Assembly: GCA_036346405.1 (NCBI GenBank)
Contig: CM070566.1
Coordinates: 49,293,268 to 49,357,267 of the forward strand
Source of the DNA: Phyllostachys edulis
Taxonomy: Eukaryota; Streptophyta; Magnoliopsida; Poales; Poaceae
Reading direction: 5' to 3'
DNA: 64,000 nucleotides
The notes beneath the pieces were generated by a model that saw only the letters and a program-made list of their open reading frames with translations, had not been told where the DNA came from and searched no databases. A program made the position numbers and the translations under genes. Shown one piece after another: positions 57,701 to 64,000 of this stretch (within the stretch, counting starts at the first letter, position 1; every line of letters starts with the position of its first letter).

Positions 57701-59377
57701 TTCTTTATCGCTTTTCCGTTAGGTTTCGACATTTGTGGTAATCCCGAGTGACCCTCAGCCACAACTTGAGCAACAGCAACAAGGCAAGCAGTTTGACCAT
57801 GATTCATCCTATATTTGCAAGTCTATTATATTGTTTAAACTCTATGTATGCATTGCTACTTTGTTTTAATTATGGTTAGTGAATCCTATAGTTGCACAAT
57901 CTGTAGGAATGCCATGTCTTTACTACCTTAAGCCTAGGTTACTTGCTGTGGTTTGAGCTCGTTGGATGAGCTCATATCACTTAGTAGATTGCGACTTAAA
58001 ATGCTTAGATATGCTTAGTTAACGGTAGCAATGGGCGATCATCGAATTAGTCGATGATCTTGATCACACAAATCTATCTATTACTCCCTTATGTCCAGCA
58101 CTTGTGCTTTGTTATTTTGTAAATACAAAATCTGAAAATAAATGTGTGGATTGGACTTGGGCATATTGGATGGATGGTGTGGTTTTTGGATGTGGTGGTA
58201 TGCCTGAGTCAACAAGGACCGAATTCTTGCGCCATTGATCCAAGCAATTATGCGTACCAACCACACGAGGGGCATATGGAACCCCTCTTGACTAAGTACT
58301 CTAGGAGGTGTTAATTATGAGCTGCTCGGTTGGTGTGTTTTAAATGAAAACGTATATGCATAGTGTGGGAGGGGAACATTAGCTTCCGGCTAGGTCGTCT
58401 AATGTCTCTTTCTCCCGTGGGTTGTCTGGCTCGTAATTAGCATTATCCTTTGGAAATGTCTCGTAGGACTTAGCTGTGCAAAGACACCTTCGAAGTGTGT
58501 GTAAAGGAAAGGCGGTTCATGCGTGTGGGTGCAGTGGTACACCTGCGAGGATAAAACTATTCAATAGCCTCGTCCTAGGTTATGGACACGCTTGGTTATT
58601 TCCCGTAAGAATTAGACTACAACCTTTAATTAAAACTTGACATGGTTGGCATGAATGGGTTCATGCTATTGTTGTGGTGACTATTGGGTTAGTCACTTCC
58701 AGGATTGTTGTTGTCATCTACTTATTTCTTATTATCGTTGTCAAACTTGATATTTGAATGTTAAAAACGGATTTGATAACTTGCCTTTAAATGTATTACA
58801 TTATTGCAAATAAATGTTGCTTTATGCTAAATGAGACATACAACCTCCACTTACATAAAGCTTGCATGTAGCATATGTTATAGGCCTGTTATCTTACACG
58901 TAAGTCTTGCAGAGTACTTTATGTACTCATCTGCTAGTGTTTGTGGCATTTTTGTGGCTTTCGTTGCAGAGGAAGGAGGTGAATTCCAAGAGCCTCACTT
59001 TTGTGCTAGGTGTTGCAGCTTCTTCGACGACTAGCTTGGCGGTCCGGTCAGATGCCTAGGGGTTAAGGCACACTGATTGGCTTTGTGTTATAGCCATCTT
59101 TATGGCACTTTTGCTTCCGCTGTTATCTTAGTAGTACTTGTTGTTATTTGGCCTGAAGGCCCCTCTTTTGTAATAACCTATCCTTTTTAATATTAACTTC
59201 TGGTTTGTTGCTTATGTACTATGTGTTGTATGGAATTGATACATTGTTTTGTTGTGAGGTATGTATACTGCATTCTGGGAAGTATACATCTCTCGAGACC
59301 GGGTTTATTTGGTTGATAATACTAGGGTCAATTGGATGACTAAGTATTATGAGCCTAATAAATCCGGGTGCTCACAA
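54745..59377 (+). mobile_element. solo LTR (d), 4.6 kb, TSD AGGTA
   Basis: Starts TGTAACATCCC and ends GGGTGCTCACAA, flanked by AGGTA (54740-54744 and 59378-59382), so the CACTA coding sequence resumes exactly. GC-rich early part (55300-56800), AT-rich middle (56830-57720), and the family's late motifs (TTGTTATTTGGCCTGAAGGCC near 59140). ORFs at 55314-55711 and 55877-56418 are compositional. It lacks internal coding sequence and is the longest of the solo LTRs here. Confidence 0.86.
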
Positions 59378-59635
59378 AGGTATTTTGCCGATCAAGATCC
59401 GAGAGACAATCATGAGGTTGTGTTATTTATTTAACATAATTGCTCAGAAGGTCATTGATCCCCAAGGACTAGATGCTCTACAGGACAAGGTGGTGACGAC
59501 TCTATGTCATCTTGAGATGTATTTCTCTCCATCGTTTTTAGATATCATGGTCCAATTCATTGTTCACATCGTGAGGGAGATAAAGATGTGTGGGCCCGTG
59601 TATACGACAATGTGTCATATGTGAATTTGTGAAAT
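59378..59635 (+). pseudogene. CACTA-Y: first half of DUF4218 of TNP2
   Basis: Continuous frame GILPIKIRETIMRLCYLFNIIAQKVIDPQGL, LQDKVVTTLCHLEMYFSPSFLDIMVQFIVHIVREI then CGPVYTTMCHM and a stop. This is the start of DUF4218, and it ends at CATATGT, precisely where the CACTA-X fragment starts (CATATGTAACCGTTCGAG, PFERYM). Confidence 0.85.
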
Positions 59636-60085
59636 GGATGTGCTTGTTTCTAAAATGAATGTGAATTGGATGTATACATGTACTTGTTGTGTTTCTGCTT
59701 ATTTCAGAGGGCCTGGATTTCATTTCCTGGGGCTAGCCAATAAACAGAAATAGATTTAGCAATACAAAAGAATATCATAGACTGCTCCTTAGGAAAAACC
59801 ATCTGTGATAGCTAAATAGATTTAGCAATACAAAAGAATATCAAAGACGACTCCTTAGAAAAAAACCATCTGTGATACATAAGCTATCAGAGGCGGTTTT
59901 TCTAATTAACCGTCTGTGATATTCTTTTGTATTGCTAAATCTATTTCGTTTTATTGGCTAGCCTAAGGAAATACTAGCCATGCCCTCTGAAACAAGCAAA
60001 AACACAACAAGTACATGTATATATCCAATTCACGTTCATTTCAGAAACAAGCACATCCATTTCACAAATTCACGTACAAAAGAAT
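59618..60085. repeat. large inverted repeat at the CACTA-Y 3' end
   Basis: 59625-59700 (GTGAATTTGTGAAATGGATG...TACTTGTTGTG) and 59736-59780 (GCTAGCCAATAAACAGAAAT...) recur as complements at about 60002-60078 and 59920-59962. The arms are over 150 nt with a central array of CATCTGTGATA motifs. An internal 45-bp direct duplication (ATAGATTTAGCAATACAAAAG at 59750 and 59817) is also present. Confidence 0.8.
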
Positions 60086-60252
60086 ATCACATACGGTTCC
60101 TTAGGAAAAGCCGTCTGTGATAAAATATCACAAATGGTTTCATCTACGAACCGTCTGTGATACATCATATATCACAGACGGTTATTTATTAGAACTGTCT
60201 CTGATGTGTATTTATCATAGACGGCTCTACTTTAGAATTGTTTGTGATGTCC
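59775..60252. repeat. CACTA subterminal repeat array 4
   Basis: About ten CCATCTGTGATA / ATCACAGACGGTT motifs, more diverged than in arrays 1-3, interrupted by the inverted-repeat arm. Confidence 0.7.
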
Positions 60253-60319
60253 AACCCTATTTATATTCTAACTCTAGGGTTTGTCTGCACCCCCCACTCA
60301 AACGATTTAGCTAGTTTCT

Positions 60320-60600
60320 CTAACATTTTGCTCCTCCCCCGAGCCCGTCACCGCCTCCTCCTCGAGCCCGGCGCGTCTCCTCCCCAAGCACGAGCTGCCG
60401 CCTTCCCGAACCCAGCTTCCCTCCTCCCCTGAGCCTGGCACGCCTCCTCCCCGAGCCCGCCTCCTCCCCTCCCCTGAGCCTGTCTCCTCCTTCCCAAGTA
60501 CGAGCCACTGCCTCCCCAAACCTGGTGCCCCTCCTCCCCAAGCCCGGCACGCCTCCTCCCCGAGCCCGCCTCCTCCTCCTCCCCCGAGTACACGTCGCGT
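60320..60600. repeat. GC-rich minisatellite-like stretch
   Basis: Imperfect tandem units of CGCCTCCTCCCCGAGCCCG (roughly 19-60 nt period). The minus-strand ORFs across it are Gly/Arg/Glu-rich artefacts of the repeat. It separates CACTA-Y from the PHAS-18 duplication. Confidence 0.65.
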
Positions 60601-60671
60601 CGCACATTGCTCAGTGGCTTTGATTGCAAAGAAGAGAGTAACAGAGCAAGTTGTGAAGAAGAGAGCTGTCT

Positions 60672-61390
60672 TGCATCAGGATGCCAAGACACTGTATCAG
60701 ACTAACAGAGAGCTAGTAGTGAAGAAGAGAGCTTTGAGTTATCTTTTTGTTTCTTTTTTTGAATTTCCCGTGTCCCCCACAGTTACTTTGTTGTACTCTT
60801 ACATTATCGCTAGGAAATGCTAATGCGGAATGGAGAACACACATTAGGAATGAGCAGCATTAGGAAAGATACAGCCATAGTCACCGCGATCGCGGGTTGC
60901 CCAGCTATCCACAACCCCCACGTTCCCAATCGTGGATTGCCAGCAATTTGGGTTGCCGCCGGGACGTGCCACATGACAAGTAAAGAATTGATCCAATCTC
61001 CCAAATTAGCCGAATAAATTTTTAAATTTTTCGAAGTTAAAATGAAAAAAAAGATAAAATTCAAGCAAAATTCAATCAATAACAGTAATTTCGGCTGGTT
61101 TTGGTCGGTTTTAAACTTTTACCGGGTTTTGAACTTCTACCAGGGTCCAGTAGAACTGATAGGGCCGGTTTTCGGCCAATTTTCAACTGTTTTTCAGAAC
61201 CCTGGTTGGATTGGAATAGATTCCGGTAGAATGGATCAAAAGCCTTCTAAATTATACTTCTATTTCAGATTTTTCAGTTATCTATTCACAACTAGGCATG
61301 AATATTACTTTGTTTTTTCTCACAATTTGATTGTTTCCCTATGTATTCCAAAGCAACGGTTGAACAAACATGGGTACGTCGATCTGTGCA
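60672..61390 (+). ncRNA. PHAS-18: putative 21-nt phasiRNA precursor
   Basis: Copy of PHAS-13: leader-like GCATCAGGATGCCAAGACAC at 60675, miR2118-type site at 60845-60866 with the same 22-mer, and downstream hairpin GCTATCCAC/GTGGATTGC (one mismatch gained). Upstream sequence is truncated at the minisatellite, so promoter elements are uncertain. Confidence 0.62.
60845..60866 (+). promoter_or_regulatory. miR2118-type target site, PHAS-18
   Basis: TAGGAATGAGCAG... ending AGCATTAGGAA, same as PHAS-13. Expected cleavage 60856|60857. Confidence 0.7.
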
Positions 61391-61607
61391 CGCTCTGAAT
61401 AGCACACCATTATTGTGTTCTGCATTGAAGTGAGGGAACAAGTGCTTCTCTAGTAATCAATACCACACCCAATTACTCGCACTCTCTTGGATGCTGAAAC
61501 AAATACTAGTTAGTTTCTACATCTCTAGGAGCATGAAGACGTAGCTGCCATACTAATCATGGAGAACGTCAAAAAAAAAATACTAATCATGGAGTGGACT
61601 ATAGTCT

Positions 61608-61632
61608 GGGAATAGGTGGCATTAATCGGGGA
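61608..61632 (+). promoter_or_regulatory. degenerate miR2118-type site (PHAS-19)
   Basis: GGGAATAGGTGGCATT then AAT then CGGGG: the same inserted triplet as at 35383, probably non-functional. Confidence 0.5.
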
Positions 61633-61771
61633 AAAATACGTTTTGGCATAGCATTCCTCCGCGTCGAATTCTGTCTATTGTCGCTAGGGGTTATGCACCA
61701 GTGGTCGTTTTTTATGCTAATGAGCTTTGTAAGGAAGATTCTCAACGTTGGATGGAGTGCATGTTTAGCAG

Positions 61772-63548
61772 GGGATTGCATCCTCTGACATTACAATAGG
61801 AATGTCATGGGTGAACAGTACCATAACATTCTTAGTGGTTGTTTGGATCTCAGAAATAAGAAATGGGTTTTAAGAAAACTAGTTTTAGGAGAATTTTTAG
61901 CAAAACTGGTTTTAAGTTGTTATTCTGTTAAGATGAATTTATGGATTACTTTGTTTGGATCTGAAAAATTAAAACAAGTTTTCACCAATTTTGTGTTTGG
62001 CTAAAGATATACTTTAAAATGTATTTTACTGTAGATTAACATACAGGATGGCATCAACTCATCTGTACGCTCTACTGCTACAAACTCACCTCTCTCTTAC
62101 TTTCTCCTTCTGAGTACCTCGCCCCCTCACAGAACTCGCCTCACGGAACTCGCCCCCTCCGATTCGTCGCCGCAACCCAGCCAAACTATATTTTTCTCAT
62201 GTTCTAAACAGCCTTAAACCCAACACCTAAATTTGAGGACCCATTGCGCTAGTACAATTTACCAAGAAACTACTGGTTGATCACCATTGAAGGCAGGAGG
62301 GCGCTGCACGAGCTGCTGTTCCGTCTGTTCATGCGTCCATGGGCACCAGCTCGAAAGGGGGGCGCACGGCAAAGCCAAGCCAATGCACCACCATCATTTC
62401 CATGTCACAGAAAAAGGTTGAAGAATCCAAAGCACACATTCCCATCACACCACTCCGCTCCATGGCGATGCACCACTACCCATGCCTCGCCTCTCTCTCT
62501 TCCTCCTCTCCTCTCCTCTCCTCTCCTTCCCCCGCGTTCACATCTGTTCACTTCCTCCCACCACCACCACAAGGTCCACGGCGGCCATTACCGATTTATT
62601 CGGCGCAGGAGGGCACCGCGACGAGCCGCCGTTTCCCCCGAGAGCGCGCGCTGCCGCCGCCGCCTCCGCGCCGTTCTTCCCGTTCTTGCTCGACTCAGCG
62701 CGCGTGACCTTCTTCCACGCGTGCGCCAGAGGCACCGAACGTCTTTGCACCGACGCCGACGCTGGCCTTGAGGCCGGCGACGAACTCCTCCGGAAGTGCA
62801 CGATGAGGTTCTTGATCCCGTCCAAGGGAACGACGTAGAGGAGTGGCTCGGCCGTGCTCACCCTTGAACTCGATGTTCCGGTGGTCGAACGATGGCGCCG
62901 GGCGGCTGCGGGCACGGCGATGGCGGCGCGGTCGATTTAACGGCGACGAGGATGGATTTAGTCGGTGCGCGGCGGTGACCCACACGGTGTAGAAGACGCT
63001 CATGGACCGGCCGTCGGCGACTGGTGGTGGCAAAGGTGCCGATCACCACCGCGCCAGACGCTGCATCGCGTGAATCGCACTCAAAGAGCGGCTCATCCGC
63101 ACGTTCCTGCGCAGTGGTTGAAAACGCGTGCAGGTAAAATCGGTTGGCCTAAAAACGATGGCGGCTTGTTTTTAGTAAAACGCAAAAGTATGGATTTACA
63201 ATAAACCGGTTTTACTTATCTCAAGAGTTAGTTAGCTAATCCAAACAAAGATTTTCTAAAACAATGCTAAAACCGGTTGTGGGAGAATCTGTTTCCACAA
63301 AACGAGAGATCCAAACAAGGCCTTAAGATCTGGACCGTTGGATCAGAAAGCAATGGACAAGATCGGATGGTACAGTAAAGATACATTGCTTGCAAACAGT
63401 ACCTATGCTACAGTGTTTAAGCTACATTGTTTTTGCTACAGTGTCAGATCCCGATCTCATCCATTGTTTTTCGATCCAACAGCTACAGCTCAATGTCACG
63501 GCATTGTTCACCGTGACATTACTTTTTAATGTTAGAGGATTTGAAACC
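61772..63548. mobile_element. Mutator-like MITE (second copy) interrupted by Harbinger element
   Basis: Same MITE as 36654-36937, flanked by GTTTAGCAG (61763-61771) and GTTCAGCAG (63549-63557). Its interior is split by the 1.49-kb element at 61835-63322. Confidence 0.85.
61835..63322. mobile_element. PIF/Harbinger-like element with GC-rich cargo, TSD TTA
   Basis: Begins GTGGTTGTTTGGATCTC and ends with the complement of GGCCTTGTTTGGATCTC, flanked by TTA (61832-61834, 63323-63325). The paralogue at 36718 reads ATTCTTAAGATCTGG, a clean empty site. No transposase. The central 62270-63130 is GC-rich with overlapping ORFs on both strands (minus 62538-62915 and 62695-63033 include LYVVPLDGIKNLIVHF), which might be a captured host-gene piece; I do not recognise it. 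Confidence 0.82.
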
Positions 63549-64000
63549 GTTCAGCAGTGGGTGTGCTGTGGGCGCTTCCTTGCCAATGTTTTGTTTTTGG
63601 GGCATTTAGCATGTTTTTAAGGGAAATACCAAAAATAACCCCCCCCCTCCACGCGCAAATGAAATGGCAAATTGCTACGGACAAGGTGCGTGATAGGTCT
63701 CCTGCAGCAGCGTTTTTGCACAGGAGGGGTGCCATTTTTGCTATTTTGTTTTTTGGAAGGAGCTATTTTTGCGATCTGCTTCAAAAAGAGGCTAAATGAG
63801 CCAAAAGCTCGCCAATGTTACCCTGTGATGCTGAATTGATGCTTTGCTGGCCTCATTTAATATAAAAGAGGCCGTGGTTTGTTTTCCAGCCCTGTTCTTT
63901 CAGAAGAAACAGAAAAGTGCCACTTGGTGGGAATTAAATCCTTTTTTCTCCAAGCTGGATACAAATAATTAAACCGGCTGCTTTGTTGCAGTCATATTGT
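63549..64000 (+). repeat. third copy of the 35.4-37.9 kb unit, running off the window
   Basis: Matches 36938-37360 with the ATTTAATATAAAAGAGGCCG block at 63855. It carries the AGGGAAATACCAAAAATAACC segment that unit 1 has and unit 2 lacks. Confidence 0.85.

Larger units (their letters stand above)
53342..60252 (+). mobile_element. CACTA-Y: internally deleted CACTA element with solo LTR insertion
   Basis: TNP2 N-terminal part (53.34-54.74), solo LTR d (54.75-59.38), the first half of DUF4218 (59.38-59.62), then a jump to 3' untranslated-type sequence (TTTCAGAGGGC...GGGGCTAGCC, compare AGAGGGCATGACTAGC at 52860) and subterminal repeats to about 60250. No terminal CACTA motif found at either end. 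Confidence 0.7.
60625..61771 (+). repeat. second copy of the PHAS-13/14 region
   Basis: Nearly the same sequence as 34450-35550, with small differences (for example CAGCGATCC/CAGCTATCC, ACCCCGACG/ACCCCCACG). The duplicate then continues with unit-2-like sequence to the end of the window. Confidence 0.9.

Overview
The window looks like nuclear DNA of a grass, most likely rice or a close relative. It is AT-rich between genes and packed with nested transposons of every major plant class (Copia LTR elements with initiator-tRNA-Met primer sites, LINE, CACTA, hAT, Mutator-like, PIF/Harbinger and Stowaway MITEs). The intergenic repeats have the CTCCCTCCGT and GGCCTTGTTTGG ends familiar from rice. 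I see no intact ordinary protein-coding gene, no tRNA or rRNA, and nothing bacterial.

The non-transposon backbone is a tandem, co-oriented (+ strand) family of non-coding loci from about 9.8 to 61.6 kb. Each locus has a TATA-like box, a short conserved leader (ATCCANNNGGAT), a 22-nt site matching the complement of miR2118 (3' half GGCATCGGGAA or a close variant), and often a conserved 5' splice donor just downstream. This is the layout of grass reproductive 21-nt phasiRNA precursors (21-PHAS loci), so the region is best read as a 21-PHAS supercluster. There are about 13 good sites plus four degenerate ones. The loci multiplied by local duplication (9.1-11.5 kb matches 20.3-22.3 kb; 13.8-14.8 matches 18.4-19.3; 34.4-37.9 matches 60.6-64.0) and have been hit repeatedly by transposons.

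Layout: 0-1.37 kb, AT-rich flank and a CACTA-like end; 1.37-9.12, three nested long LTRs; 9.1-11.5, PHAS-1 and -2; 11.6-13.4, a hairpin, a second CACTA-like end with a small unknown gene, and a Copia 3' end; 13.4-14.9, PHAS-3/4; 14.87-17.67, a perfect solo LTR; 17.9-18.4, a LINE tail; 18.4-24.8, PHAS-5 to -10; 25-26.4, GC-rich repeat with a possible Helitron end; 26.45-30.37, another long LTR; 30.4-31.7, a LINE fragment carrying two tandem hAT elements; 31.9-40.2, PHAS-12 to -17 with MITEs and a tandem duplication; 40.22-45.50, a complete but decayed Copia element (minus strand) that splits PHAS-17; 45.66-53.34, a 5'-truncated CACTA element with the C-terminal part of a TNP2 transposase and a second gene ending in a Ulp1-like protease, itself carrying a truncated gag-bearing LTR element; 53.34-60.25, another CACTA piece holding the N-terminal part of TNP2, split by a 4.6-kb solo LTR; 60.6-64.0, a second copy of the PHAS-13 region with a Harbinger element nested in a Mutator MITE.

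How it fits together: if transcribed, the PHAS loci would make Pol II non-coding RNAs cut by miR2118, copied by an RNA-dependent polymerase and diced into 21-nt phased small RNAs during anther development. The transposon proteins here are mostly broken and probably act, if at all, as small-RNA sources.
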